Of a DNA stretch of 64,000 bases, positions 25,573-34,721 are shown in pieces. Numbering within the stretch: the first letter of the stretch is position 1; every line of letters begins with the position of its first letter. The notes beneath the pieces are model-generated. The model did not search any database. It was not told the origin of the DNA and saw nothing but the letters and a program-made list of their open reading frames with translations. Position numbers and translations under genes: made by a program. The stretch lies in assembly GCA_024399065.1 (NCBI GenBank), contig JAKSIB010000012.1, positions 1-64,000 on the forward strand, given 5' to 3'. This DNA is from Fibrobacter sp. (GTDB lineage Bacteria > Fibrobacterota > Fibrobacteria > Fibrobacterales > Fibrobacteraceae).

Positions 25573-26445
25573 ATGACTTTCAAAACTATCGGCATTATTG
25601 GCTGGAAGGACAAGAGTCCGGAACTGGCTTTAGCCTTGGAGACAATTTCCCAGTGGGGTAGTGCTCATCCTCAGGTGAAGTTTGTTGCCATGGAAAACTT
25701 GAAGGAACTGGTGAAGGCTCCTATCAAGATTGTGAAAGAAGCAACCATCAAGAAGGCTGACCTGCTTCTCGCTATTGGTGGTGACGGCACTGTACTTTCT
25801 GCAGCCCATATTTCTCTCGGTCATAACATTCCTATTCTTGGTGTGAATGCGGGCCGCGTGGGCTTCCTTGCGGAAACTCGTGTGAAGGCTCTCTCCCAGA
25901 CTTTGGACGACCTCCTTGCAGGAAATTTCTCCACCCGCGATCGCATGATGATCGACGCCGCAGTCTACCACGGAAAAAAATGCATCGCCAAGCAGACTGT
26001 GCTTAACGAAGTTCACGTCCGCGCCCACGCTCCCGAACGTATGGTGAACGTGAAGGTGGAATACAACGGAACCGACTACACGGAATACTGGGCAGATTCC
26101 CTTCTGGTGTCTACGCCGACGGGTTCTACCGCTTACAACTTGGCTGCCGGCGGCCCCATTATTCATCCCGCAACTTATGCCGTGGTGCTGACTCCCGTGG
26201 CTCCCGGAAGCCTTTCTGTGCGCCCTCTGGTCATGTCCCTTACTGAAAAGACTCTGGTGTTGAGACCTGCAGCTGGAAAGACTTTAGACTTGGTTTTTGA
26301 TGGTCGTTCCTGCGTTGCCCTGGAACCTGAAGATCACGTAGTTCTTACTCAGAGCAAGTCCTTTACCACTTTCCTTCGCATGCGCCATACGGGTTTCGTT
26401 GGTGCGCTTCGCGAAAAACTTGGCTGGACAGGCAAACGCGATTAA
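25573..26445 (+). CDS. nadK: NAD kinase
   Basis: Phosphorylates NAD to NADP. The 290-residue product has the GGDGTVLSAAH motif near residue 73, the NE motif in VLNEVHVRAHAPERM near 155, and the Gly-rich TPTGSTAYNLAAGGPI near 182. I start at 25573 (MTFKTIGIIGW), 4 nt after the stop of the EPSP-synthase-like gene, with GGAG upstream. The longer frame would overlap that gene by 50 nt. NADP supply fits its biosynthetic neighbours. Confidence 0.95.
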   Translation: MTFKTIGIIGWKDKSPELALALETISQWGSAHPQVKFVAMENLKELVKAPIKIVKEATIKKADLLLAIGGDGTVLSAAHISLGHNIPILGVNAGRVGFLAETRVKALSQTLDDLLAGNFSTRDRMMIDAAVYHGKKCIAKQTVLNEVHVRAHAPERMVNVKVEYNGTDYTEYWADSLLVSTPTGSTAYNLAAGGPIIHPATYAVVLTPVAPGSLSVRPLVMSLTEKTLVLRPAAGKTLDLVFDGRSCVALEPEDHVVLTQSKSFTTFLRMRHTGFVGALREKLGWTGKRD

Positions 26446-26492
26446 TTTTAGTCAGCATCGCTGATTTATCGAAATCATTTTTAGCATATTAC

Positions 26493-26498
26493 TATATT
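26493..26498 (+). promoter_or_regulatory. -10 box of the metX-metW gene
   Basis: TATATT ends 7 nt before ATG 26506. The ATG at 26500 would be upstream of the expected transcript start. No Shine-Dalgarno is present. Confidence 0.55.
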
Positions 26499-26505
26499 TA
26501 TGCAT

Positions 26506-28302
26506 ATGAGTGAATCTTTGCATAATGGTAGTCTTTGCCCTGTTGTTTCCCAGACCTTCAATAAGGATTTTGGGGATGAAGGTTTTTTGCTTGAAAATGG
26601 CAAGACTCTTCCTGCTTTGGAAATTTGTTACGAAACTTACGGCAAACTCAATGACGCCAAGGATAACGTTATTTGGGTTTGTTCTCCGTTGACTGCTGAT
26701 GCCCATGTTGCTGGTTACTATTCCACCGAAGACAAGAAACCTGGTTGGTGGGACGCTCTGATCGGTCCGGGTAAGGCTATTGATACTGATAAGTTCTTTG
26801 TTGTCTGTAGCAACATCTTGGGTGGCTGCAAGGGCTCTACTGGTCCTGCAAGCATCAATCCCCGTACCGGCAAGCCCTACGGTGGTTCTTTCCCCACCAT
26901 CACTATCGGTGACATGGTCCATGCCCAGAAGGAACTTTTTGACGGTCTCGGCTGCAAGGGAATGTTCTGCGTCGTAGGCGGTTCCATGGGTGGTTTCCAG
27001 GCCATGAAGTGGGCTATCTACTATCCGGAACTTGTAAAGCGTTGCATCATCATTGCAACATCTCCTCGCTTCAGCAGCCAGGCTCTCGGCTTCGAAGTGG
27101 TGGCTCGTGATATTATCACTCAGGATCCCAACTACAACAATGGCGACTATTACGACCAGCCGGTAAAACCGGATGTGGGTCTTGCTAACGCTCGTAAGTT
27201 GGCTCATATTACCTACCTCAGTGCCGTAGGTATGGAAAAGAAGTTTAAGCGTGCCCAGGATCAGGAAAATCGCAACCATGCGATTACCTACAGCACACCT
27301 TTTGATTTGCAGCTTCCGCTGGAAAGCTACCTCCGCTATCAGGGCGCAAAGTTCGTGGATCGTTTCGATGCTAACAGCTATCTGCATATTGCTCACGCTA
27401 CCGACTGCTTCGACCTTGAAACGGAATATGGTTCCTTGGAAAACGCTTTCAAGGCTATCAAGGCCGAAGTGCTGAACGTGAACCTTTCTACGGACTGGCT
27501 GTTCCCGCCTCATGAATCCCGCCGCATCACCAGTGCTTTGATTGCTGCCGGCAAGCAGGTGACTAGCCTTGAAATGGATACCCAGTTTGGCCATGACGGC
27601 TTCCTCATTGAAGTGGGTGAGTTGGGTAAGGCTGTAGGCCGTTTCCTGGATAGCAAGATTGTTGAATCCAACGGTACCCAGTCTATTCCGGTGTTCCATA
27701 ACGAACAGGACTTTGAACTGCTGGGTTCTATGGTTTCCGACGGCGCCCGCGTCTTGGATTTGGGTTGCGGTAGTGGTGAACTTATCGACTACCTGCACCG
27801 CACCAAGAACGTTAGCGGCACGGGCATTGAAAAGAACCTGAAGGATATTTTAGGTTGTCTTGAAAATGATGTTCCTGTAATCCAGCGCGACTTGGATGAA
27901 CGCGGTATTTCCGACATTCAGAGCGATAGCTACGACTACGCCATCATCAACCGTACCATCCAGGAAATCCGTGACCCGGTGGCTTTGCTCAATGAAATTC
28001 TTCGTGTGGCAAAGCGCGTCATTGTTACGTTCCCCAATTTCGGTCACTGGTCTGCCCGTGGTTCCTTGATGCTTCATGGACGTATGCCTAAGTCCAAGGA
28101 ACTGCCTTACGAATGGTACGATACACCGAACATTCGCTTGCTCACTGTTAAGGACTTCTATACTTTGTGCGAAAAGGAAGGCTTGGTCATTGAAAAGATG
28201 GCTTTCCAGAACGAACAGGCTTTGAGCAAGTTCCTTACCGCAATTGGTCTGAAGAACTTTGGTGCCGAACACGTTGTAGCTGTGGTCAGCAAGAAAGTTT
28301 AG
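26506..28302 (+). CDS. metXW: homoserine O-acetyltransferase fused to MetW
   Basis: A single 598-residue protein. Residues 1-385 are the alpha/beta-hydrolase MetX: NILGGCKGSTGP, nucleophile Ser in VGGSMGGFQAMKW (about 158), Asp in STDWLFPPHES (about 330) and His in FGHDGFLIE (about 365). Residues about 400-598 are MetW, a methyltransferase-fold partner: LDLGCGSGELIDYL, DLDERG, SYDYAIINRTIQEIRDP and FPNFGHW. MetX acetylates homoserine with acetyl-CoA for methionine synthesis, and MetW is usually a separate neighbour. I start at the second ATG because the -10 box is 7 nt before it. Confidence 0.95.
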   Translation: MSESLHNGSLCPVVSQTFNKDFGDEGFLLENGKTLPALEICYETYGKLNDAKDNVIWVCSPLTADAHVAGYYSTEDKKPGWWDALIGPGKAIDTDKFFVVCSNILGGCKGSTGPASINPRTGKPYGGSFPTITIGDMVHAQKELFDGLGCKGMFCVVGGSMGGFQAMKWAIYYPELVKRCIIIATSPRFSSQALGFEVVARDIITQDPNYNNGDYYDQPVKPDVGLANARKLAHITYLSAVGMEKKFKRAQDQENRNHAITYSTPFDLQLPLESYLRYQGAKFVDRFDANSYLHIAHATDCFDLETEYGSLENAFKAIKAEVLNVNLSTDWLFPPHESRRITSALIAAGKQVTSLEMDTQFGHDGFLIEVGELGKAVGRFLDSKIVESNGTQSIPVFHNEQDFELLGSMVSDGARVLDLGCGSGELIDYLHRTKNVSGTGIEKNLKDILGCLENDVPVIQRDLDERGISDIQSDSYDYAIINRTIQEIRDPVALLNEILRVAKRVIVTFPNFGHWSARGSLMLHGRMPKSKELPYEWYDTPNIRLLTVKDFYTLCEKEGLVIEKMAFQNEQALSKFLTAIGLKNFGAEHVVAVVSKKV

Positions 28303-28316
28303 TTGAAGGTTTTATT

Positions 28317-29198
28317 ATGGCTATTTTATCGATGACAGGTTTTGGCAAGAGTGAATCCATGTTCAATGGAATCTCTTGTGTAATTGAAGTTCGCAGCGTC
28401 AATAATCGTTTCTTGGACATTTCCTGCAAACTTCCGAAGAACTTGGCTTACCTGGAAAACAGTTTCAAGAACCAGATTAAGGACAAATTAGTTCGTGGTT
28501 CCGTCATTTTCAGTGTCACACTTGGCGCAGGTACCGCTGGCAACATTCCGGTATCCTACAACGAAGCTGCCATTGAAAAGTTTGTGGAAATCACCAAGTC
28601 CATGCAGACGAAGTTCGGTATTGCTGGCGACATCAAACTGGAAAACATCCTTGCCTTGCCCGAAGTGCTGCAGTTCTCTGATAGCGGCTCCGACAACGAA
28701 GCTCTGGAAAAGCATTTGGCTACAGAATTGGATAAGGCCCTGGATCAGGTTACCGAAATGCGCGCCAAGGAAGGTGCAAATCTTGCTGCCGACCTGACCG
28801 CTCGTGTTAATCATCTGAATGAAGTCCTTGCCAAGGTGGAAGTTCTTGATCCTCAGCGCATTGAAAACTGGAAGGTCAAGTTCCGCGACCGCCTCAAGGT
28901 TCTTCTGGCTGATACAGAAATTGATGAAGTCCGCCTTTTGCAGGAAGCTTGCATCATGGCCGACAAGCTAGATATTCACGAAGAAATTACCCGCTTCAAG
29001 AGTCACAACAAGTTGTTCCTCAACGCTCTCAAGGAAGGTGGTGCCCAGGGTAAGAACCTTGGTTTCATCCTCCAGGAAATGGGCCGCGAAGCCAACACCT
29101 TGGGAACCAAGTGCCAGAGCGCAGAAATTGCAGCCCTCGCCATTGAACTCAAGAACGAAGTTGAGTGTATTCGCGAACAGTCTCTCAACATTGCCTAA
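28317..29198 (+). CDS. yicC: YicC-family endoribonuclease
   Basis: A 293-residue member of the YicC/YloC family of stress-linked endoribonucleases. The N-terminal signature MAILSMTGFGKSE and VEIRSVNNRFLDI-like stretch (VIEVRSVNNRFLDIS) are near residues 1-40. The C-terminal DUF1732 region has DKLDIHEEITRFKSHNKLF and GKNLGFILQEMGREANTLG (about 225-275). It lies 14 nt after metXW with GAAGG before ATG, so it is in the same transcript. A terminator follows. Confidence 0.93.
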   Translation: MAILSMTGFGKSESMFNGISCVIEVRSVNNRFLDISCKLPKNLAYLENSFKNQIKDKLVRGSVIFSVTLGAGTAGNIPVSYNEAAIEKFVEITKSMQTKFGIAGDIKLENILALPEVLQFSDSGSDNEALEKHLATELDKALDQVTEMRAKEGANLAADLTARVNHLNEVLAKVEVLDPQRIENWKVKFRDRLKVLLADTEIDEVRLLQEACIMADKLDIHEEITRFKSHNKLFLNALKEGGAQGKNLGFILQEMGREANTLGTKCQSAEIAALAIELKNEVECIREQSLNIA

Positions 29199-29226
29199 TT
29201 CAAGCAATCCTACATAGCTTATAGTG

Positions 29227-29254
29227 ATTCGCCTCACAGTGTGGGGCGAATTTT
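29227..29254 (+). terminator. terminator after yicC
   Basis: ATTCGCC and GGCGAAT form a stem extended by CAC/GTG and followed by TTTT. It falls inside the longest possible reading frame of the next gene, which is one reason to place that gene's start downstream. Confidence 0.7.
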
Positions 29255-29271
29255 CTATTTTAATCCATACT

Positions 29272-31749
29272 GTGTTAAATCAAAAATCCCATAGTCTTCT
29301 GTGGGCTGTTTTTGCTGTGTTGCTCTCAGCCCTCTTTACTCCTGCCGTATTCGGCCAGGAGATGACTCGCTTTGAGTTGGAAGAACGAGAAGACGTGGTG
29401 GAAGAAGATACTGTCGAAGTGGACTGGATGAATGATACCACGGGTACAGATACCATTGAGTATAGGGCGGTGGACCTGGAATACGATGTGGAAAGCGAAT
29501 CCTTCAATTTGAATAATAGCGCTCAGTTGAAGTACCGCACGGCAACCCTTGATGCAGATACCATTTGGTTTGACCAGCGAAACAGTGTTCTTGCTGCAAG
29601 TGGAGACCCGGTCCTTAAGGAAACGAAGAATCCTTCCTTGTCGGGCATGCGACTCAAGTACAATATGAAATCCCGCATTGGCGAGATTTATTACGCCACA
29701 ACCTATCAGGATAACCAGCAGTTGAATGGTATGGAGGTTCGCCGACTTCCGGACCAGCGAATTCAAATTGCCCGCGGTGACTTTAGTACCTGTAACGATT
29801 CAGCCCATCAGCATTTCTATTTCTATGGCCGCCGTATGGTGGTGAAGCCAAAGGAAACCATTACGGCTCGTCCTGTGGTGCTGAATATTGCAGATGTGCC
29901 GGTGGCGGTTCTTCCCATGGCGGTGGCTCCTCTTAAGAGTGGTCGAAAGTCTGGTCTTTTGACTCCTAAGTTCGGTGGTGACCAGAAGCAGGGTTACTAC
30001 ATGAACAACTTGGGCTTCTATTATGCCGCCAATGATTACTGGGATGCCACCATCAAGGGCGATATTATTGAAGGTGAGGAAGCCCGGTTCGAACGTTCCA
30101 AGTTGACGGGTGAATTGCGCTATCGCAAACGTTATGTTCTTGATGGTAGCATTTCTTATTCTGCTTACTTGGAAGAATTTGATTTTGGAAACAGCGGCTA
30201 TGATATTTCCTTTAGCCACAACCAGAACTTGACTCCCGATGGCAAGCACACCTTGAGCGGTTCCGGTACGTTCGTAAGTAGTCAGAGTATCCGTAAGGAA
30301 AACGCATTGGATGCGGAATCCGTCTTGAACCAGCAGGCAAACGCCCAGTTAACCTATTCCGGTAGGTTTGGCACAAACAAGAGCTTGACGGTGAAGGCTA
30401 GCCAGAACCACAACTTGGTTACGGGTCTTGTGGAACGTCAGATTCCCGATATTCAATACCGTATGAGTGGTCAGCTGTTTGATTTCGAATTGGACGAAGA
30501 TGAAGTAGCCGACGAAGATGGCTCTATAAAAAGTTATCTGGAAAAGTTGAACTATAGTTTTACCAATCGCTTCAACTACTTTACTCGAACTGCTATCGAC
30601 TCGACCATCAATGCCGACACTACTGCGGAATATGTGGGCTATACTGGCAATTTCTCCTTGGACTATTCAGGATCTTTGTTTGATGTAATCAATATTACTC
30701 CGCGCGCTAATTTTACGGGTTATTGGACTGGTACGGGCTGGATCAATCCCTATGATTCCCTGCAGTATCGTAAATATCAAATGAATCTTGATCCTGAAAA
30801 TGGCGGCTACGGTTCTGTTGCCTATAACCATAATTACAGCATTACTGCCGATACGAAACTTTATGGAATCTGGGTTCCTGAAATTGGCCGATTCACAGGT
30901 GTTCGACATGTACTTTCTCCCAGCCTTTCCTATACCTACGCTCCGGAAATCGATACTGTTAAGAATTTTGCGCCCCATCCTTTGCTTGGCCAGTCTTCTT
31001 ACCAGAGCAAGCAGAAAACAATTGGTCTTAACCTAAGCAATGACTTTGATATCAAGTATCTCAAGGTGGTGGGACATGCAGCCGATACATCGAAGGGCGA
31101 TACGTCAAAGGCTGTTGAAGATCAGTATGGTACACGTCGCTTGTTCACCACAAGGCATAGTTTGTCCTACAACTTTGCCGCAGACTCCTTAAGATTTTCC
31201 GACATTAATTCTTCCTTCGGTTTCCAGATTCTTCCGGATTACTTGTTTACCATTAATACCCGCCATAGCTTCTATCATAAGTTTACGGAAGAGCCTAACA
31301 AGCTTCGCGTGCCGGAACTTACATACTATGGCTATGATTTTAGCAAGCGCTTTAGTTGGAGTGGTGAAATCAATGCAGGCCTTCCTTCCCAGATGAGCAA
31401 GTACGAAATGCTGAAGTGGACCTTTAGCCTTGACTATAGCTATAGCTTTGGAAGTTCTCGAGTGGGTAGGGATTTGTTCCAGGACAAGATTACCCATTCC
31501 ACCGGCATTAGCGCAACATTGCAGCCTACCAAGAACTGGGAAATGACCTACAGCACCCGCTATAACTACAACGAAGGAAAATTCGTTACCCACAGCTTTA
31601 CTTTCAATCGTATTCTGCATTGCTGGCAACTTGATTTCAGTTGGACCCCCACGGGCCCCGCTGCAGGTTGGAGCTTCTCCATTTACGTGCGAGACCTGCC
31701 TGATATTAAGTTGAACGCAGGTAGTACGGAAACTGCGACTGTTAATTAA
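29272..31749 (+). CDS. lptD: LPS-assembly protein LptD (OstA-like)
   Basis: Outer-membrane beta-barrel that inserts lipopolysaccharide in the outer leaflet. I start at GTG 29272, which gives a clean signal peptide (about 1-29, SALFTPAVFGQ). An upstream in-frame ATG would sit in a terminator. The OstA-like jellyroll covers about 60-230 (AQLKYRTATLDADTIWFDQ, GDFSTCNDSAHQHFYFYGRRM). The rest (about 235-825) is a barrel rich in alternating aromatic strands. The C-terminus is charged rather than a terminal Phe. It is the only gene of LPS export in the window. Confidence 0.9.
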   Translation: MLNQKSHSLLWAVFAVLLSALFTPAVFGQEMTRFELEEREDVVEEDTVEVDWMNDTTGTDTIEYRAVDLEYDVESESFNLNNSAQLKYRTATLDADTIWFDQRNSVLAASGDPVLKETKNPSLSGMRLKYNMKSRIGEIYYATTYQDNQQLNGMEVRRLPDQRIQIARGDFSTCNDSAHQHFYFYGRRMVVKPKETITARPVVLNIADVPVAVLPMAVAPLKSGRKSGLLTPKFGGDQKQGYYMNNLGFYYAANDYWDATIKGDIIEGEEARFERSKLTGELRYRKRYVLDGSISYSAYLEEFDFGNSGYDISFSHNQNLTPDGKHTLSGSGTFVSSQSIRKENALDAESVLNQQANAQLTYSGRFGTNKSLTVKASQNHNLVTGLVERQIPDIQYRMSGQLFDFELDEDEVADEDGSIKSYLEKLNYSFTNRFNYFTRTAIDSTINADTTAEYVGYTGNFSLDYSGSLFDVINITPRANFTGYWTGTGWINPYDSLQYRKYQMNLDPENGGYGSVAYNHNYSITADTKLYGIWVPEIGRFTGVRHVLSPSLSYTYAPEIDTVKNFAPHPLLGQSSYQSKQKTIGLNLSNDFDIKYLKVVGHAADTSKGDTSKAVEDQYGTRRLFTTRHSLSYNFAADSLRFSDINSSFGFQILPDYLFTINTRHSFYHKFTEEPNKLRVPELTYYGYDFSKRFSWSGEINAGLPSQMSKYEMLKWTFSLDYSYSFGSSRVGRDLFQDKITHSTGISATLQPTKNWEMTYSTRYNYNEGKFVTHSFTFNRILHCWQLDFSWTPTGPAAGWSFSIYVRDLPDIKLNAGSTETATVN

Positions 31750-31775
31750 TTGATTTTTTTTGAGAGTTAATTTGT

Positions 31776-32336
31776 ATGCAAATTATTCTTGCTAGTGGTT
31801 CTCCGAGACGCTCTGAAATTTTGAAGCTGATCGGTGTTGATTTTCGAGTAGTTGTTTCTGGTGAAGAAGAAAAGCCTTCTTCTACGAACCCGTTGGATTT
31901 TCCACGTGAAAATGCTTCCATCAAGGCTCTTTCTGTTTCTAAAACTGTGTCAGGAATTGTCCTTGGCTTTGATACCTTGGTGTTCCTGGATGGAAAACCC
32001 TTGGGTAAGCCGAAAAGTGAATCGGATGCTGTGGAAATGCTAAAAAGCCTGAACGGCCGCGGCCATAAGGTAATTACAGGAGTGGCTGTAGCTCAAGATG
32101 GCAAACTGCTTGCCGCGTCTGAAGAGGAAACAGAGGTTGTTTTCAGAAACAACTCCTTACAAGATATCGAAAATTATGTAAATTCTAAAGACCCGATGGA
32201 TAAGGCTGGCGCATATGGAATCCAAACTGCTGGAGCGCGGCTTATCAAGGAAATTAGGGGGTGCTACTACAACGTGGTCGGGTTGCCTGTGGCAAAGACG
32301 TTGGAGCTGCTTAAAAGTTTGAATGTTGAGGTTTGA
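31776..32336 (+). CDS. maf: Maf-like nucleoside triphosphate pyrophosphatase
   Basis: Hydrolyses nucleoside triphosphates to the monophosphate, cleaning modified or non-canonical nucleotides, and is linked to septum control in some bacteria. 186 residues. The N-terminal signature ILASGSPRRSEILKLIG (4-20) and the GFDTLVFLDGKPLGKPKS loop (about 67-84) with the catalytic Asp are present, as is DKAGAYGIQ (about 140). It follows lptD by 26 nt, and its stop codon is 2 nt before the GTG of the RodZ-like gene. Confidence 0.94.
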   Translation: MQIILASGSPRRSEILKLIGVDFRVVVSGEEEKPSSTNPLDFPRENASIKALSVSKTVSGIVLGFDTLVFLDGKPLGKPKSESDAVEMLKSLNGRGHKVITGVAVAQDGKLLAASEEETEVVFRNNSLQDIENYVNSKDPMDKAGAYGIQTAGARLIKEIRGCYYNVVGLPVAKTLELLKSLNVEV

Positions 32337-32338
32337 TA

Positions 32339-33313
32339 GTGTCTAATCAGGTTGAAGAAAAAAGACCCGATGAACGTTTAGGTGAGTATATCGCACGCGT
32401 CCGCGAAGCCCGCGGCATGTCTATTGAAGAGCTTTCCAGTGTGACGAAACTCACAGTCGCCAATGTCAAGGCCATCGAAGCATCCGATTGGAAGTCTTTC
32501 CCGGTTGCTGCTTATGTTCGTGGTTACTTGAATTCCATTTCTGCTAAGTTGAACTTGGATCAGAAGCAGGTTCTTCAGGCTTATTCTGCAGAAATGGGGT
32601 TGGCCCAGTCTCATGAATTTGATGATGTCTCCAGCCATAGCAAGATTGCTCCGGTGACCGAAGACGAAACCAAGAAGAAGAGCAAGGCTGTTCCTATTGT
32701 TCTTGTAATTCTCGTACTGGCATTCCTAGTCGCTTCTCGATTCTTGGATTTGGAAGCTTTGGCTGAACAGAAGGCTGCTCCGGCTCCTGCCGCAGAACCT
32801 GTTGCTGTTGAAGATTCTACCGAACAGCAGGAAATTCCTGATGGTGCAGAAGTCGTTCCTGCAGATTCCCTGCAGAAGGATTCTGTTGTTGTGGATTCCT
32901 CCGCCAAGAAGGTTGATGGTGTTAGCCAGGCCGTTGTCGACGAAGCTCTTAAAAAATCCGATCTTCCGGCTTCTGCAACAATCTTCATTTCTTCCGACTC
33001 CAAGAAGACTGCAGACTCTGTTGTGGCTCCGGTGACCAACAAGACCAACTTTGTTCTGATTGGTTCTGGTGAAGCTCTTTCCTGGGTTGGCCTCAAGCGT
33101 CGCGAAGATTCCAACTCTTTCCTCAAGGAAGCAAACATCGCAAGAGCTGGCGTAAGAATGGTCTACAATACCATGGATACTTTGTGTGTAACCATCGGTG
33201 AACCCAAGGCCGTTTCCAAGATGCTCCTGAACGGTGTGGAAACTCCGCTTCCCGAAATGAAGTTTGGCCGTGTAACCCGCTTCCGCGTTTACGGTGGCCA
33301 AATCGTTAAATAA
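32339..33313 (+). CDS. RodZ-like HTH membrane protein
   Basis: Probable cytoskeletal adaptor of the RodZ family, which links MreB to the cell-wall machinery. An N-terminal Cro/CI-type HTH_25 domain (about 10-75, LGEYIARVREARGMSIEELS and YVRGYLNSISAKL) is followed by one membrane segment (about 115-135, VPIVLVILVLAFLVASRF), a Pro/Ala/acidic linker and a C-terminal beta domain of DUF4115 type (about 235-324, WVGLKRREDSNSFLKEA). I start at GTG 32339, 7 nt after GAGG. It forms an operon with maf and probably hisB. Confidence 0.85.
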   Translation: MSNQVEEKRPDERLGEYIARVREARGMSIEELSSVTKLTVANVKAIEASDWKSFPVAAYVRGYLNSISAKLNLDQKQVLQAYSAEMGLAQSHEFDDVSSHSKIAPVTEDETKKKSKAVPIVLVILVLAFLVASRFLDLEALAEQKAAPAPAAEPVAVEDSTEQQEIPDGAEVVPADSLQKDSVVVDSSAKKVDGVSQAVVDEALKKSDLPASATIFISSDSKKTADSVVAPVTNKTNFVLIGSGEALSWVGLKRREDSNSFLKEANIARAGVRMVYNTMDTLCVTIGEPKAVSKMLLNGVETPLPEMKFGRVTRFRVYGGQIVK

Positions 33314-33335
33314 TTTGTTCTAAAAAGGCGTACCT

Positions 33336-33920
33336 ATGCGTAGCTCCAAGATTTCTAGAAAGACAAGTGAAACCGATATCGAACTTGCTTTGAACCTGGA
33401 TGATTGCACTCCGGGCAAAATCAGTTCTGGTTCCGGCTTCCTGGATCACATGCTCAACTTGTTTCAGGTACACGGTGGCTTCCACTTGGATCTGACCTGC
33501 AAGGGTGACGTGGAAGTGGACATGCACCACAGCATGGAAGACATCGCCATCGTTCTTGGTCAGGCTCTCGTTGAATGCCTTGGCGACAAGAAGGGTATCG
33601 AACGCTATGGATTCTACTTCGTTCCCATGGATGAAGCATTGAGCCGCGTATGCATCGACTTCAGCAATCGCATCGGTTTTGTTTGGAATGTTAAGCTTCC
33701 TGCTGCAACTGCTGGCGGTATCGAATCTAGCATGTTCGAACATTTCTTCAAGAGCCTTGCTGAAAACGCTCGCATGAACTTGCATGTTGAACTGTTCTAC
33801 GGTAACGACAACCACCATTGCCTTGAAAGCATCTTTAAGGCTTTCGCTCGTTCTGTGGCTATGGCAGTTGCTCCGTCCCGTAATGTGAAGGGCGTGCCCA
33901 GCAGTAAGGGCGTTCTGTAA
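33336..33920 (+). CDS. hisB: imidazoleglycerol-phosphate dehydratase
   Basis: Sixth step of histidine synthesis. A monofunctional 194-residue enzyme without the phosphatase domain found in enteric HisB. Metal-binding repeats are intact: SGFLDHMLNLFQVHGGF, DMHHSMEDIAI, and later NDNHHCLESIFKAFARS. It is the only his gene here, 22 nt after the RodZ-like gene. The stop codon lies in the loop of a 7-bp hairpin (33910-33928), and heptad repeats follow immediately. Confidence 0.95.
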   Translation: MRSSKISRKTSETDIELALNLDDCTPGKISSGSGFLDHMLNLFQVHGGFHLDLTCKGDVEVDMHHSMEDIAIVLGQALVECLGDKKGIERYGFYFVPMDEALSRVCIDFSNRIGFVWNVKLPAATAGGIESSMFEHFFKSLAENARMNLHVELFYGNDNHHCLESIFKAFARSVAMAVAPSRNVKGVPSSKGVL

Positions 33921-33928
33921 GAACGCCA

Positions 33929-33956
33929 ATTATAAATTGCAAATTACGAATTACAA
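33929..33956 (-). repeat. heptameric tandem repeat array C (4 units)
   Basis: AATTATA, AATTGCA, AATTACG, AATTACA: four units of the same family as arrays A and B, read on the opposite strand. It faces array D across a terminator and 90 nt, so the two form an inverted pair. Confidence 0.85.
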
Positions 33957-33959
33957 GAG

Positions 33960-33985
33960 CTCGCCTTCGGCGAGCCTTTTTTTTC
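33960..33985 (+). terminator. terminator after hisB
   Basis: GCTCGCC-TTC-GGCGAGC followed by eight T residues. Confidence 0.9.
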
Positions 33986-34048
33986 CCATATTTCGTACAT
34001 CGTAATTTATAACTGAAAAAGGCCCGCGGAACACACCCCGCGAACCTC

Positions 34049-34069
34049 TCATAATTCATAACTCGTAAT
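34049..34069 (+). repeat. heptameric tandem repeat array D (3 units)
   Basis: TCATAAT, TCATAAC, TCGTAAT. A further TCGTAAT-TTATAAC pair stands at about 34000. It is in inverted orientation to array C. Confidence 0.8.
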
Positions 34070-34094
34070 TGGTTCTTGTTCGAATTCAAAAATC

Positions 34095-34697
34095 CTAGAT
34101 TTTCGGGACGCGAACTTTGTCGCCAGCTTCCAGATGTTCCAAGGCTACGCCTGCGTTCACGGACTGCAGTGCAGAAAGGATGTAGAAACGGGGGAGGTTC
34201 TGTACACCGGCACCGTAGGTTCGCCTTAGCAGCTTGAACAGGTCGTCTCCATCTTTGGCTTCAACGGTCTTGTAAAGGCTGGAATTGCTGGGGTCGGACT
34301 GCAACCTGGAGAGGGCTTCGGAGAACTTGTTTGCGAACTGCTCGGCATTTCCGGCACCGTTGCCGTTGGACTTGTCCGCCAGCATGTTGGATTTCTTGGG
34401 GGCGGAAGCGCTTCCTGAACCGCCCTTGGCGGTCTTTTTCGGATCAGGCTTGCCGGTGACTGAGGACGGCAGTTTGAAGCCGGGGGCGTTAAACCCCTTC
34501 ATGGAGAGGTTGGCGTCCACTTCCTTCTTGGCTACGACGGGTTCGGATGCCAAAATGGAGTCCAAACTGGCTATGTAGGTGCTGTCGGGCCATTCGGTCA
34601 GGGGCATCTTTTGGTTCACAACAATGATCTTTGCTACGGGAGATTCGTCGCCGCAGGCCATGAGCATCAAGGGAATTGCCATTAATAATCGCTTCAT
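34095..34697 (-). CDS. lipoprotein with LysM-like C-terminus
   Basis: A 200-residue exported protein of unknown role. The lipobox LMLMACGDE (Cys 13) is followed by a disordered middle rich in Gly, Ser and Lys (about 85-125). A C-terminal segment (about 145-200) ends GVALEHLEAGDKVRVPKI, which resembles a LysM module: a KDGDDLFKLLRRTYG start and a LEAGDKVRVP end. If so, it may bind peptidoglycan. I start at ATG 34697, since the upstream Met gives no signal peptide. The gene diverges from the L31 gene. Confidence 0.7.
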   Translation of the reverse strand: MKRLLMAIPLMLMACGDESPVAKIIVVNQKMPLTEWPDSTYIASLDSILASEPVVAKKEVDANLSMKGFNAPGFKLPSSVTGKPDPKKTAKGGSGSASAPKKSNMLADKSNGNGAGNAEQFANKFSEALSRLQSDPSNSSLYKTVEAKDGDDLFKLLRRTYGAGVQNLPRFYILSALQSVNAGVALEHLEAGDKVRVPKI

Positions 34698-34721
34698 GTT
34701 CCCAAAAATACTATATTTGGC

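Noticed and set aside
29224-29271. N-terminal extension of LptD from the ATG at 29224
   Set aside because: It would begin inside the yicC terminator hairpin and place 16 residues before the signal peptide.
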